Position numbers and translations under genes: made by a program. Under the pieces are notes generated by a model, which did no database searches, had not been told where the DNA came from, and saw nothing but the letters and a program-made list of their open reading frames with translations. Shown piece after piece: positions 11,936-24,620 of a stretch of DNA of 64,000 nucleotides (position 1 is its first letter; the number at the start of each line of letters is the position of its first letter). Origin of the DNA: Casuarius casuarius (taxonomy: Eukaryota > Chordata > Aves > Casuariiformes > Casuariidae); NCBI GenBank assembly GCA_003342895.1, contig PTFA01000082.1, positions 1,781,858 through 1,845,857 on the forward strand, written 5' to 3'.

Positions 11936-14900
11936 CAGCAATTGCTGTTCTGTGTCCGCTTGCCCTGAGGGTGATGTCAGAGGCTGTAACAAGAAGAGTT
12001 TATGCTGACTGCTTAATAGGTGTTTGTCATGGAAGAGAAACACCAGTTCAGCAATGCCTCTCTAGCAGCTGTGCAGAATAATGTGCCTGACACACAGTAA
12101 AACTGTTCAATGTATATACCAATTACACTGGGAAATTTTATACAGCCCATTTGAAAGCTCTGTCATAAAATTAATATTTCTTTCACATTCATGATCTAGG
12201 CTTCCAGGTGTTTACCTTTTTATGAAACTTGGGTTCTTATTGGTTCCTATCAGGCACAAGCATAGTTTCAAAGGAAAAAAAACAAGCAAAACTTGAATGT
12301 ATCAGATGGAATATGGAGTGTACATAATACAACACTCCCTGATGGCACTGCTAATCATGCTAAACACAATATATAAATAATATATAATATAAATAAGTAA
12401 TATTATTATATAATAAGTATATAATGTATACTTATTTAGAGGGCACTGGGTAGCAACACTAAAGTCTCTATTGTTAGAGTAACCCTTTAGAATTTCCTAC
12501 TCAGTTAGTTTCTCCCTGCCCACCCATAACAGGAAATTGATATAGCCATGCATTTAAGGAGGCTATCAAGATTGACTTCATTTCCTTTATAAGCATTCCT
12601 TTAAAATATAACCCTGAAAAATAAAACAAGTTTTATAATTGTCAAGGACAACCATTTGAAAAATTGAGTCAGCTTGAAAGCAAATCACGAGGTATGAGCT
12701 TTGTCTAAAAAAGCTTCAGATTTAAAAAATTACAGACTTTGGACTCATTTTGTTTTTATTCTGGTTTCTGGGAGCTCTTAAAATATACACAAGTTGCACT
12801 TTCAAGTGTTTCCCTGTAATTGTTAGGACTTGAAATGTATTCTTTTGTGTTAGAAGCATGAGACTTTTTCCAAATGCTTGTCCATGTCCATGTTCACACA
12901 CTGTGAGGAGTGCCTGTGTGGGAGACATGGCTCTTATCCTGTCCTGCTCTCCTGGGTGAGTACAGGAATTGTGGGGTGCACCTTACTGCCTGCAGAAACT
13001 TTGAGCTAGATGTGTGTAGCTTTGCCTTATCCCATTCCATGGGCTCTTCAGCCTGAGGATTTTTTTCTTTTTTTCTTTTATTTTCTTTCCTGTAACCGAA
13101 GAAAAAGTTAGGAGGAAGATTTGTTTTCTTCCTGCCTCTTTGAGGAACTGCTACATCCTGTGATGCCACTGGCCATGAGAGCTCACCAGTCCCCTGGTTT
13201 AGGCATGACTGCTGCAGGTGTGCCTTTTTCCCAGGCTCTGGAGAGCTTTCTCTCCTTTTCTTTTCTTTTTTTTTTTCCTGTTATTTCTGAGTTTTCTTTT
13301 GCACGTTGCCAAGGCTTCTCTCAAGTCCCTAGAGTTTAGGTAGTGTCTATCCTGTGAGTGACACACGCCTGTGATGGATGAGCGCATCAAATACACTGCC
13401 TCGCATTTAGGCTATCAGTAAATCTTTCACCTCCCAAGCAGAAAGGAATGTGAAGCCTGTCTTTAGGCATATTTCTTGGGAAATGCTGTGGCTTTGTCTT
13501 CAAAACTAGCAGCACAGAGTCTAAAAGGATGCTGCAGTGGGGCTACGACCACATCTGCTCTTCCAAAATGCCTTTCTAACTCTTCCTAATCTCTTTCTAA
13601 ATAGAACATTTATGGAACACAGATCTAGGAGCTACTCCAGAGAAAGCTCCCAACTCAGAAAAGTCTGTGCAAGCAGAGCCAGCAGAGGTAATAAACATAA
13701 GAACTACAGGGGCTCTAACTTCCTCTCTCCGAGGGAGGTCCCTTCTCCCACATCCCTCCTAGCACTATCTATAGAGCCTTTGCTTACAGTTGCTCCCCCT
13801 GTTTCACCTCAGAAGACCCCTGTCTTTGTCCCCTGCACTGATGAGCCATATTTCTTCTTTTAATGGCACCTATGGATTATTCTTCTGAAATTGCAGGTTT
13901 CCACAGTAAGTGCAAAGTGTGCTGGAAGGACTACCGCTCGGAGGGAGCCGAGTTACTCCACTCTGAAACAAATCAAATCGTGAAAAGTTTCAGGCCACCT
14001 TTCATTTCTTAGCTATTTATATTCACGTCCTTAAGAGAAAGCCCAGTACCACTCATATGCCTTAGGTCAAGAAACTCCCCAATAGCTGGCTTCAGTTCCA
14101 CCGCCCTTCAGGCTCTGGCTGCAGAGCTGCCCGCAGAAGTGACAGTAAAGGAAAGTGCTCTTGTCCTGGGACTTCCCCGTGCCACTGTCCTTCTGCATCC
14201 CAGCAGCACTGCTGAGGATGTGATTATGTTGCAGGCTCCTCCCCAACTTCGCGAGCCTGTTCCCTGACCCTCTCTTTTTGCATCCCCTCCCCCTTTTGCT
14301 CAACTAGGACAAGAATAGTGACTGACAAATAGANGCCAGATGTCATGGAAAATGGGTACATCGTGCAGCTCGAGACTTGCCCAGACTCNATCCTCTCAGC
14401 TCCACTCTTTTTTTCTGGAGATTCCTTTACAGGATATTGCTTCGACAAGGGCTGACCTTATTGCAAACCATAAGGGCAATAGAAGTCATCTCCATTCATA
14501 TCAGGAATAATGCGTTTTACCCCTAAGTTCTTTTACTTGCATGTTCGAGTAGCCTCCATCATACTATTTCTATGACAGGGCCATTACTTTAAAAATGAAT
14601 GTTCTCCATAACCTTTTTATCCTAAGAGCTGGACTGATAGAGAGAAACATGATAAAAACCACAGGTTGGCAATTTAGGAACACCAAAAATAAAGCTATTT
14701 TAGGATATCAATTCGCTAAGTCAAACTGTAGGCCTGCCAACCTTGACAGTGTCCCTTTAAGCATGATCAGCAGCATATTTATAGGCAATTACAGCATTGC
14801 TCAGAGCACTTTATAAAGCACAAGATCAAGGACCCAGGTGCTTAAAGCATATGAGTTATATTATGTCATTCAATACACTGCTTAGCTATTTTACTGTGAT

Positions 14901-15560
14901 CAGAAATGGAATTATAGTTTCAAAATAGTAACTGTCTCTCTTCTCAAACTCATGTAATTGTGGTCACCGATATTACAGGCAGCCAATCAACAGTTTCTAA
15001 TTGTAATCAATTAAAAGGCATTCTGGCTCAGATTTTTCAAGTAGTATAAATTAAGCATAGCTCCAGTAAAGACAGCCTGGCTGTGCAGAGCTGAAGTGGG
15101 CTGTGTCTTAGTATGAAATTTTTGTCTTCTGTTACTTTCTGGATCTCCAGCCACCACAAGGTAAGTAGCATCAGTAATGGACCCTGTAGGTCGTGGGCTG
15201 TGAAGTAAATTGTAAGTGCTGGCTTTCTGAAACAAATGTTTGGGATGTGCCCAGGTTATTTTGATGAACATGTTAGCTACTTCAGATNAATTGGTGCTCA
15301 TTTAATTATGGAATAAAAATCACATGCTAACATGAAAAAAGAAAAATCTAGTGGTGACCTTCTGTGTCTTGCATAACCCCCAAATCAGAGAGAAAAGAAA
15401 AACTTTTTTTAAATGACTCCTCTGCAAAGCTGAGTAAGAAAATTCTTGCACAGGTGTCATATTTTGGGAGGTCCTCTGACATTTTTGAGAATGCTGATGG
15501 ATAGGACAAAGTAGTCGCTATGCAAACTGAGTCGCTGAGTGATACAACCTGTCTGTGTGA
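11936..15560. other. Intergenic DNA downstream of PACRG
   Basis: No gene recognised. Besides the AT microsatellite it holds two pyrimidine-rich tracts (about 13063-13092 and 13253-13277). The part at 14590-15060 has balanced, non-repetitive sequence with several homeodomain-like cores (CAATTACA, TAATCAATTAAA) and could be a conserved non-coding element, which only alignment can show. Confidence 0.6.
12367..12438. repeat. AT-only microsatellite with terminal inverted repeat
   Basis: A run composed almost only of A and T, with TAAATAAGTA at 12390-12399 exactly reverse-complementary to 12429-12438. It can extrude as a hairpin and is a likely spot for length variation. Confidence 0.85.
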
Positions 15561-17060
15561 AACCGCCAGTGTGAGTGGAGCAGGCTCCCGTTCCCTGCCA
15601 GTGCGGGACGGTGGCGCCCGGTCAGCTCTCGGAGGGACGAGGCCTGGCAGAGGCCCGGGCAAGCTGCTGCTGCCAGGCTTGGCTGTGGGGAGCTGGAGCC
15701 GGGCTTCTCACTGGTAACTTTCCAGTGCTTCAAAGAGATGGAGCTGACAAAAGAAGCTTGAAAAAGGCCTCCCAGGAGTAAAATACAAAAGGACTATGGG
15801 AAGCTTTAAATGGGAGGGAAGGCAATGGACTCTGGCTGGAGAGGAGGCAGGGGTGTTTGTGGGTGCAGGGAGGTATAGCTGCAGTCAAGCAGGGCAAAGA
15901 AAGCTAAGCCAGACACTGTGCATTTTCCTAATCCCGTCTGGAGACCCTCTGACTTTCAGAAAAGCATGCTCTAGTCTGAGGGGCTCTGCAGGCAGTGGGG
16001 CAGTTCACATTTTTCCACTGATCTGTAACATCCTGTGTTTTCTGCTTTGAATAAAAGCAGTGATGTTTGCAGGAACTCTGTACAAAGCCTGTCTGCTTGC
16101 AAGTGCTCGGAGCTGCTTTGTGCCTCCTGGAGACCGGGAGAGGAAGGTTTGTGCCCTGGCAGGACAAGACGTTCCCTGCGCTGGCCCCATAATCCTTCCG
16201 GCACATGAGGGGAGGGAAGGAGAGTGCGGGGGCATATCTTAGCTGTGCTTGCTCTTGCCTAGCGAATATAGCCTGGGTATGTCTGTGGGGCTCCTTGCTG
16301 GGAGCTCTGCCCTCCTTAGGGCTGTGGGCCCTGCTGAGGGAGAAACGCTGGCTCCCGGCATCTCTGGGATGGGGCCAGCAGCCCCCTAGCATGGCTTCTG
16401 GTGAGGCATGGGGGAGTTCGCCTGAGTCTGGGGGACAGTCTGCAGCCTCGGAGCGGAAGATGTTCTTTACAAAGCTGGAAGTGTGCTGAGTGTCCCTTTT
16501 GTGATGCCAGTTTGGGTTTTTATCACGTAGCCCCACAAATACTGAATTTTTACAAACACCCAGAGGTGAGTTAGGCAGCTAAAGAACTGCTTTGGCTGTG
16601 CTGTCCTGACAAACTGCCTCTTTGTAAAACCGCACACTCTCTGTGAACGGGGGGAAGCAAATGCAGCAGGAATGCAAAGCACAACCCAGGGTCAGCAAGC
16701 CTGGCGTTCGAGAGCGTGCTGCTCCCCTGTTTGTACTTCCCCCTTAGAAACGGAAGTGTCTGATCTCCCTCGGCCCAAACTACGGCACTCGCAGGTCTAG
16801 CGCGCGCCTTCGATTCCTCTTCCTCAAATAGAAAGGGAGGGGGAAGGGCAGAGTGCTGCTCAGATTTTTTGCTAACAGAGTCTCCCTTGCAGAGATGGAA
16901 AGCCTCAAGCAGCACGCTCGTGGGAGAGGAAGCACAGCGGCAGTGCTGGCGTGGCCCGGGCCAGAGACACCTTGGGGACGGCACCCTCTCTGCCGCCGGC
17001 CCCCGTGGGCAGCCATGCGCGGGAGCCCTCTGAAACTCCGCAGCCACTGTGGCCTGCTGC
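15561..17060. other. GC-raised segment with CpG-rich patches
   Basis: The sequence shifts from AT-rich to GC-rich. CpG-dense patches occur near 15590-15710 and 16750-17050, the latter with GCGCGCC and CCGCCGGCCCCCG. Long open frames appear on both strands, including one of about 200 codons on the minus strand (15928-16536). They overlap one another and lack recognisable domains, so I read them as a by-product of GC content. The patches may be weak CpG islands marking a non-coding transcript, or GC-biased conversion. Confidence 0.45.
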
Positions 17061-19090
17061 ACTGGGCCAGTCAGGGTGCAGGATAAAAGTAGCTAAAATG
17101 GGAACTAATCCTGCTGCTTTACAACTGCTGAAAGGAAGGTGAAATCCTGGCCTTCTTTCTGTATCTTAGTGAAGGTTAAATGTGCTGAGGCCACAGGTTA
17201 AAAGGAGTCATTTAAGTAGACTATCCACAGCATTGGGTGTTGTAAGCCTGTCTCAAGCAATATGACTATGATGGACCTTCAGTTTATTAAGACATATAGA
17301 GAAGCCAAACTTCCTGTGTTGATCTGCATCAGCATAATGTTTTTTTTTTTTTCAAAAAAAAAAAAAAAGTCAGAGGCTGGGGTGGTTGGAGGGAGGCTGC
17401 GATGACAGATGGGAAGGGTAATGGCTGCAAGCCCATCTGCGGCCTCAGCCCACTCCGTTCTGTGGCGCAGTGGCAGCATGTCAGTCTCAGGGCTCATCCT
17501 GCAGCTCTCCCACTTCTGTGGTAATACAATACATGAATTACACAAACTGGCACCACCATCCTTAAGGCAAATGCAGGCAAATGTACTGGTGGTTCTAATG
17601 ACATACAGCACAGTTGTGTGCAGCTACAAGCATCTGTAAACACTGTAGCTCTGTTCCTTCCATGGGATCATACCACTCTGCCATAAAATATTGCTCTTTG
17701 AAATTGGTAAAGCATTCAAAGCAATGGTGTGGACAGACTCCTCAACCATGAAGTAGCTCTAGGAGGTGTCCGTATCACAGACAGATCTTGTCTAGAAAGT
17801 GTACAGCACTTGGGCTCAACGGTGTTGGATGCCATGGCCAGCTTGGGGTGGGTCAGGCAAAATTTAGGCCCAGTAACCTCATGTCACACACTTATGTTAA
17901 GCGGGAATGGCCCTTGCTTTAAATGTACGATCTTTCCAGTTCTCTGTCATCCTTCAATGTCTTTTTTTCTGGCTGTAATTCCTAAGCCCTTTCCTAAGGA
18001 GTAATTACCAAAGAGCAGCTCAGCTTCCCTCACTGGTTCTAGAAGCAGGGAAAGAGAGCCTCACATCTTGCCATCTCCATCTCACGCATTAGTGCCATTA
18101 CTTCATTTCTGAGTGTTCACACTTCCTGCTTCTTCCAGTTCCCAGTGGTGTCGCACCAAGCTGAAGAGAGAAGCTGTGAGAGCTGAGCACGATAAAAAAG
18201 CCATAAGAGATCGGCTATTCCNGCAAAGACTTTTCCTTTGCAGCTTACATTTTGGAAAATACAAGTTTTGGGGAACTTGCATCTTTCCCACCCCAAAACT
18301 GCTCCCTTGGCAGTAGTGGAGGCAAAACATTTCTGGAATTAAACCTCCTCCCTTCTCTTCCTACGTAATGCAGCAGTATATTGGGAGAAAAATATCTGTT
18401 CTGCTGAAGTTGGGGGACTGGAATTAAAGTAAATGGCGGGAAGCCCTTGGCAGGCTCATGAGATCTGAGAGGCTGCATTTCTTGGGCTTTTTGGGCCCTT
18501 CTGGCCATGCATCTCAAACCTCAGCTTCACAGGGCCTCCTCCCAAACACTCTCAGCTATTCCCAGTACTGAAACACACGTGGTTTTCTGCGGCAGAACCT
18601 TTCTAGGCTCACAGAAGCCTAACAAACTGCGTGAAGAAAAGCCCCTTTTAAGGGACTCTGAAGCCAAATGCTCAAGTATGGATCATGGTCGCCCATAGGC
18701 TGTCCCTTGGGGTGCAGTGACGCTTGCAGGGCGTCTATCCACAGCTATGCCAGCCATGCAGTCATATTTGCTGGCCCTGTGGATGTCGAATGAAGGTTTC
18801 TTGTGTTAGTGTAAAGTCATATTTTCTGTGTGTTCATTCCTGCCTCTCCCACTTCCCAAGACATGTCTTGTGGAGTTTGGGGTTTTAACCCCCCTTCCCA
18901 GCTGGCAGATGGTGATCCCTGCTTGGGCATGACGCATGCCAGTGCTTCTCCCAGGCTTTTGCCAAAACTTGGGCTNTGTCGTAATCCCTCCTTATTTACT
19001 AAGCAAAGTTTAGTCCTGTGTGCTATTGCAAAGGCTTCTGTATAAATCTAGGATGCATGAAGGCTTGGTAACGGCTGCCCTTTAAAGGTT
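17061..19090. other. Intergenic DNA, nothing recognised
   Basis: Mixed composition. Apart from the poly(T)-poly(A) fold-back near 17340 I see no gene, repeat family or RNA. Confidence 0.5.
17340..17368. repeat. T13-C-A15 fold-back homopolymer
   Basis: Thirteen T, one C, then fifteen A: a near-perfect palindrome of homopolymers. It can form a tight hairpin and is prone to sequencing length error and instability. Confidence 0.9.
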
Positions 19091-19960
19091 TATGTTAANA
19101 GTGGGTGCTGTGCGCTTCCTCTCCAGACCTGTCATCAGCATAAGGAAAGGGAGAGTGGGGTTTGACGCATCCCGGCTTTTGTGGCCAAAGGCTGCTTCTT
19201 GCGGCAGGGGCTCGCTGTGTCCCCCTGCTCCCCTCTGCCAGCTTCCTGCAAGCTGCCCTCGCTGCTCGCTGCTCCAGAGACCGGGATGAGCCCCTCCGCC
19301 CAAGGCGGGATGGGCATCGCAGGACTTCACCACTCCCTTTGCAGGCGGCTTACAAGGTGTGGTCGAAGCTGGCAGGGCCAAGGACCACGCTTTTGGGGGG
19401 TCTCCGCCTCCTCCGGGTGCTCCGGTCTCTGCCCAGACCTGCCTACAGCAGCATCTCCTGGTCTTATCGGTTGGGCATGTGGCGTTATGGTTAAAACTTG
19501 GCAAATGCTGTGGAGCTCAGCCCAGTTTCTCCNGGCTGACAGGCAGGGCTGATGGTGCGGGTTGTTGAGAGCATTTGCCCCTTTCCCCGCAGGGGTCAGA
19601 TGCAGCCCCTGCGGAGCTGTTGCCTGGCGGCTGTCGCAAGCCCGGTCCCAGGGCCGCTTGCGAGCNGCGCGGGGTGAGAGTCGGTGCATGAGGCCTCCTG
19701 CACACCCACGGCATGCGTCGGACTTGGCCCCGGGTGCTGGGTCCCCACTGCAGCCTCGGTATCTCACACCTTGTGTAACCCCCGCGTCCCTCTCCAGAGC
19801 CCAGGAGCCCCTGACGGCCCAGGGGGCCGGGGGCCGAGCCGGAGAGACCTTGACGCATTCAGTGCCACAGTGCCCTGGGGGGCACGAACTGCCGTGCTGG
19901 GCGGCCGCAGGAGGGCGAGGGGTGTCCATCAGGGATGACCACCACCGCTGGGATGAACAG
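19091..19960. other. GC-rich, CpG-containing block without recognised gene
   Basis: This is the most GC-rich intergenic block before the terminal island. Overlapping open frames of 110-200 codons run on both strands, three positions are N (19100, 19533, 19666), and no domain is recognisable. Simultaneous openness of several frames argues against coding. A weak CpG island or a GC-biased conversion hotspot is possible. Confidence 0.45.
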
Positions 19961-21985
19961 TGCCCTGTGGTTCCCCTCCTCTTTGGAAAGTGACTGAAAC
20001 TCTTGCTGAGTGGAGAAAAGGAAAAGAATAATACCTAGCAGAAATAATGCTTTAAATCAATTTCTGTAAGGCCAAGGATAAAACCCAGCTCTCTTTCAAA
20101 ATACTCTCTGGGCGGAGGGGAGTACTTGGAAGCCTCACTGCTAATGCTACATTTCATGGTGCGCGTTTTATTCCTCAGCTATTCACTTGAAGAACTTTAT
20201 GCTCGAAACTTTTTTATTGATACTGAATCATTTATGTCTGTTACAAAGGAAGAAATTGCTACTGCACTGCCTCAAGAATCAAAGTAAAGGGAACATCTGC
20301 TCTAAACTTCTTGCATCCAATTATTGCTTGCTTTGCATTATTACATACTGGAGTAATGTGACTAAATTAAAGCTTTTTTTCTTTTGGCTGTTTTTATACA
20401 TTGCTTTGGTATAAAATGTGCGGCTTGCTTAAACGCGACCTACAGCTAAAACTATGTCCATATGCAGCTGAGCCCACACGTACTTTGATGCAATTAAAGG
20501 GCACAATAGGAGCATTCTGAAAGACAGCCTGTAAAAGGCCTTTTGTTCACTCCCCCATAGGGGCTGGGTGTGCAAGCATGTAAAAATGCAACATTAAGGA
20601 AAAAAGCCTCCATGAAGAATTCTGTAGATACAGAGCTAGGTTTTCTGCAGCTCAGCAGTTGTCTATTCAGAAGTGGGGAAATAAGCTGTGCTGCAAGGGT
20701 TATTACAGTTTTGCTAGGAATCTCCCACATTACATTAGCAGAATCCTTTGGATGGAGGAGGAAAAACCCACCAGAAACATTCCAGGGCTGCGAAACCGTA
20801 AACAGCTAAAACCAGCATCAGAGCTGCTCTGCTTGGAGAGAGGCAGCGACAACAGCAGCAAATCAAGCTAGTTGCACACAAGCTAGAGACAGTTAGTGGT
20901 TATTTTTATTTTGCTTCCTTTTTAAAGTGCATGAGATATTACCAACTAGCTTAATTGATTGAAAAATATCTGGNAAATAAAGCTCTTGAACTTGCATGCC
21001 TGAAACATAACAGCATCACGTGTATAGCAAAGGCCACATATCTCACAAAATACCACAACATTTCACAAAGGAGGTTTAAGAGCTCCAATTGAATAAAGCT
21101 TTCTCTGTGAAATATCTTTATGGATCTACAAAGCAGTTAAACCCTCGGTGGGAAAAAAATGTGTGCATCTCTTACAGTACAGCAGCAACGGGGTAACTAC
21201 CACTGAGGCCTCATTAATAAGGTTTTTCCCTTATCAGTAGAAGGGAAAAAATAAATCCTCATTGCAGAAAAGAAATCTAAACTACTAAATTCTGACTATT
21301 TGCTTTTGAATCCTATGTATATAAAAAATCCAGTTTTACAGTGTCCTGGCCTTTAAGAGATGGATCCTGCTACTTAAAGGCAATAAAGACTAATGGGGCA
21401 TAAATAAACTATGTAGGACCATTTCCTATCAATAATTTTGCTGTTGACATAGTATGGCACTGGGTTTCATGGTCTGTATGATAGCAGCTTTTAATTATAA
21501 GACGAGTTGGGTACCATGTGCAGTAGGAAACTGGGGCAGTTGCAAACCCTGTAGTGTTCCTTCTTGTATACTTTCATGGTTGTTTTTTCTCCTTAAAGAA
21601 AGAAAAAGAGTGTTCCTCTGTTTTCAGTGGATTTTTTTTTTTTTTGAAGCTTTTATTCCTTGAGCATTTTTCAGCTCCCCAGAAGGTGTTTGCATTGCCC
21701 CTGTTCACCAGTTTCCTTTCTACTGGCAAATATTTCCAACTGTTTATTAGCAGCATGTAGCATTGGGCTGTCTTTGCATGTCTCCCATATCCTTATAATT
21801 ATGTTTGGGGAATGGGGGTGGATGGTGTCTTGAGTATATGTTTTGTTTCTCTGCTGCCTTCAGTCATTGCTGTTCTCTATAATCTGATCAACAGAAGGCA
21901 GTTGTACAGTAGTTTTNAATTTCCAGTTTTCAGTTTCAGTTTCTCATGAAAATTTAAATGCTGCTCTTAAATCATACTGAGCAGT
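19961..21985. other. AT-rich intergenic DNA
   Basis: No gene or repeat family recognised. It contains short A/T homopolymers (for example T13 near 21633-21645) and unique-looking sequence. Confidence 0.5.
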
Positions 21986-22345
21986 TTAATTTATTTTGCC
22001 TGAGCCATCTTGTGACATTTGTCTTCCTCCTCCCGGGGGAGAGGCTCCCCCCACCCTCGCTGGGGGGCCGCAGAGACCTGGGCAACCTCCTTGCAGGAGT
22101 GGGGTAAGCGGAGCCACGGGGCTGCGGGAGCCGGGCGGAGGTGGGCAGGCTGCTGGAAACTGGGGAAACAAAAATTAAAGGAGGGCCCAGCCTTCCTCCC
22201 CAAGAGCGGGAAGCCCCTGGGCCTCCTAAATCCAGCAATGCCGCAGGGCCGCCTCCCGGGCTCTTGGTCCCTGGGGACACCCACACCTGCGACTGGATCC
22301 CAAAAGGTCAAGGAAGCGGCTGCTCCTTCAAAAACACCAAGTAAG
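21986..22345. other. Short CpG-rich island-like block
   Basis: About 350 bp with CCCGGGGGAG, GGGGGGCCGC, GCCGGGCGGAGG and CCGCCTCCCGGG, bordered by AT-rich DNA on the left. Three or more frames are open at once and none resembles a known protein. It lies about 90 bp before the large hairpin at 22430, so it could be the promoter of a transcript carrying that hairpin; this is inference. Confidence 0.4.
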
Positions 22346-22429
22346 CCTCAAACTGAAAATGGTGTGACGGAGATCTGGAAAGCAGCAGAAAGGGCTGGAA
22401 ACTCAGCACAGGTCTAGCAAAACTTGACT

Positions 22430-22540
22430 CACCTTTTTATGAAGTCTCCTTGGAGACACAGCCTGGAGTACATCTCCCATCCTCGCTGCACGAGCCTGGC
22501 CTCTAGGTTGTGGTCTCCAAGGAGACTTTGTGAAAAGGTG
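22430..22540 (+). ncRNA. Long near-perfect hairpin, candidate structured or small-RNA precursor
   Basis: Left arm 22430-22468 and right arm 22501-22540 pair over 39 positions with a single bulged base and a 32-nt loop (22469-22500). The outer stem starts CACCTTTT and pairs with AAAAGGTG; the core AGTCTCCTTGGAGAC is identical in both arms after reverse complementing. Five positions differ between the arms, and for a + strand transcript all five are G-U wobbles; on the minus strand they would be A-C mismatches. The loop holds a small CTCG-CTGCA-CGAG stem. I do not recognise it as a known microRNA or transposon. A fold-back MITE or recent inverted duplication is the main alternative; no target duplication is visible. 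Confidence 0.5.
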
Positions 22541-24620
22541 GGGGGGTGCCCTTTCCGATATTAACCGGTGAATGAGTCGAGTTTACCTACCACCTCACCC
22601 GGCTGCTCGTCAGGCCAGCTAGAGACAAAAGCACGTCTTTTGACTACGCCTTGAGTAGACTCAGATAGCAAATGTAGCTGAGGACGACTCGTTTGGTGCC
22701 ACCTTGGGGACCAAGGCTAGAGAGCTGATGCCGTTGGGTCCTTGTCCCATGAGTGCACAGCAGTGCNCGTCCACACCCGCACCCGGGCCTGGTGCCTTGC
22801 CCCGGGGCCAGCAAACACCTCCTTCGCTGGCCAGAGCTGGCGGGCTACCCCGAGGAAAGCGGTCTTGTCCGGGACAGCCGTGGCACACAGCTTTAGCTGG
22901 GGTGGGGGAATAAAGCTGGAGCAGTTTTTCTCTGACACGCCCGACCATGACTAACAAGAGCTCTTGCACCACCTGCAAAAGCGATCATCTAACCTTTCTC
23001 TAGCTACGCTTGCATGGCACGGTGCTTCACATGCACCGAGCTGTCCAAGTCTCTGCACGTCTGCTTCTGTCCCTGCCATGACAGGGAGTAACAATAGCGG
23101 AGAAACGCACACGCCAGGGGGAACCGGCTGCACTTGGTGCTCGGAAGGAGCAGGCTTCGGAGCAACAGTGTGAACACAGCAATATTTTTCTGAGAGCGGT
23201 GTTTCCTCTGCTCCTCTTGATTGACTTTGCTCCAGGTAAGTGTAGGAGCTACATATATGCTATAAATATGAAGAGACTGGGAAAGACCTGTGACCGCTCA
23301 CTTCCTGCAAAGGCCAGTTTCTCACTCACTCGTGGGTGGAGGTGATGGAGCATTACCAATAGCACAGGGCACGGCTGGAGAGCCGCCTTCTCGCGAGGGG
23401 AGACCAGTGAGACCTGCTGAAGTCTGCAGTGCTCTAGCACAGAAGGGAAGCGTCACTGTTTCCGCTTATAGCTGAGTAAACTGCAGTCACACAGAAAAAG
23501 TGCGTTAGCACAGAGGTTAAAACCTAGTCACTCGTGCTAACAACTGCTGATGCTCTTCTGGTGTCAGACCTCGTTGTCAGTGCTTGGCCTCAATGAGAGC
23601 AAAATGAGGAAGCACTGCCATGTGACTGCCTTGGTTTCAGGTCAGCATGGACAAACCCGGTTGTAGCTGCACGCAGCAAGTTTTGCAGCTGAATATTGCT
23701 TGTCTTATCCTTGTGATTGGTCTTAATGAAGTCAAAGGGACTATTCATATGCAAAAGGAGAGCAGGAACTGGCCCCCTGACCTTATGTTTAAACTTATGT
23801 TGTTGCTGTATAATAGGCTGCATATTTTTCCTGGGTAATTTGTTTTCTACCTTTAGCAGCACTTTAGAAGAACTGTATTTGCATTTTAACCATATCTTTA
23901 TCTTATTGCTGTAAGGTCATTTCATTTGGCTTCCCTGCCTCACTTTGGTTTGTGTTCTTTTAATCTGTTTTACTCATTAGCTCTTAACCCGCATTTGTAT
24001 ATCTAAATGACTTTCTACCAAAAATTTCAGGAGGCCGGAGAGCTCTGTCTCTTACGTTGTTTTGTGATTTGATATAAAAGTAGCACACACCTCACTTTAA
24101 AGAATGGTGAAGGTTAAAATCAATCATATGATCTATTTGATGTGGTGTGTTTAGAGACTGGAACAAAACTGCTGTTATCAGACAATAACGGGAATCCTGA
24201 AATTTGCTGTGAAAGACATTTCTTTTTTTTTTTACTGTGAACTTTACACCTCTTCACTTATTTCAATAAATGTCCATAGGAGTGCAATAAATCCAGCAGT
24301 ATAGGAGTATGTATGAAGGGACATGGCAGTCTTTGCAACTGCTTGATTTTCCTACTGCACGTGATACCCAACTTTCCCACGGCACTGAGCCGTATGGCCT
24401 GGCTCGAGGCTGCCTTGTGTGGCATCCCCAGCACATGCCTGGGAACTCGCCTTGTCTCCAGCTCGTGATGCACGAGCACATCTGCCTGTGGGTGGCCACC
24501 CTGATGTCGCTGCTCAAGGGCTGGAGGACAATAACATAACCACAAAAAAATGGGGGGGGTGGCTGATGCCCAAAGGCCAAAGGGCAGCTGGGAGGGGAGC
24601 GGGGCTAAGACTTCAACCTC
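22541..24620. other. Intergenic DNA of moderate GC
   Basis: No gene recognised. Open frames up to about 105 codons overlap on both strands and carry no domain. A G7 run directly follows the hairpin at 22540. Confidence 0.45.

Noticed and set aside
15928..16536. 202-codon open frame on the minus strand
   Set aside because: It is the longest open frame of the window, but it lies in a GC-rich patch where several other frames on both strands are also open. It has no recognisable domain and no supporting splice or promoter context.
19327..19929. 200-codon minus-strand frame and overlapping plus-strand frames in a GC-rich block
   Set aside because: Overlapping openness on both strands, ambiguous bases inside, and arginine/proline/alanine-rich composition point to a GC-content by-product.
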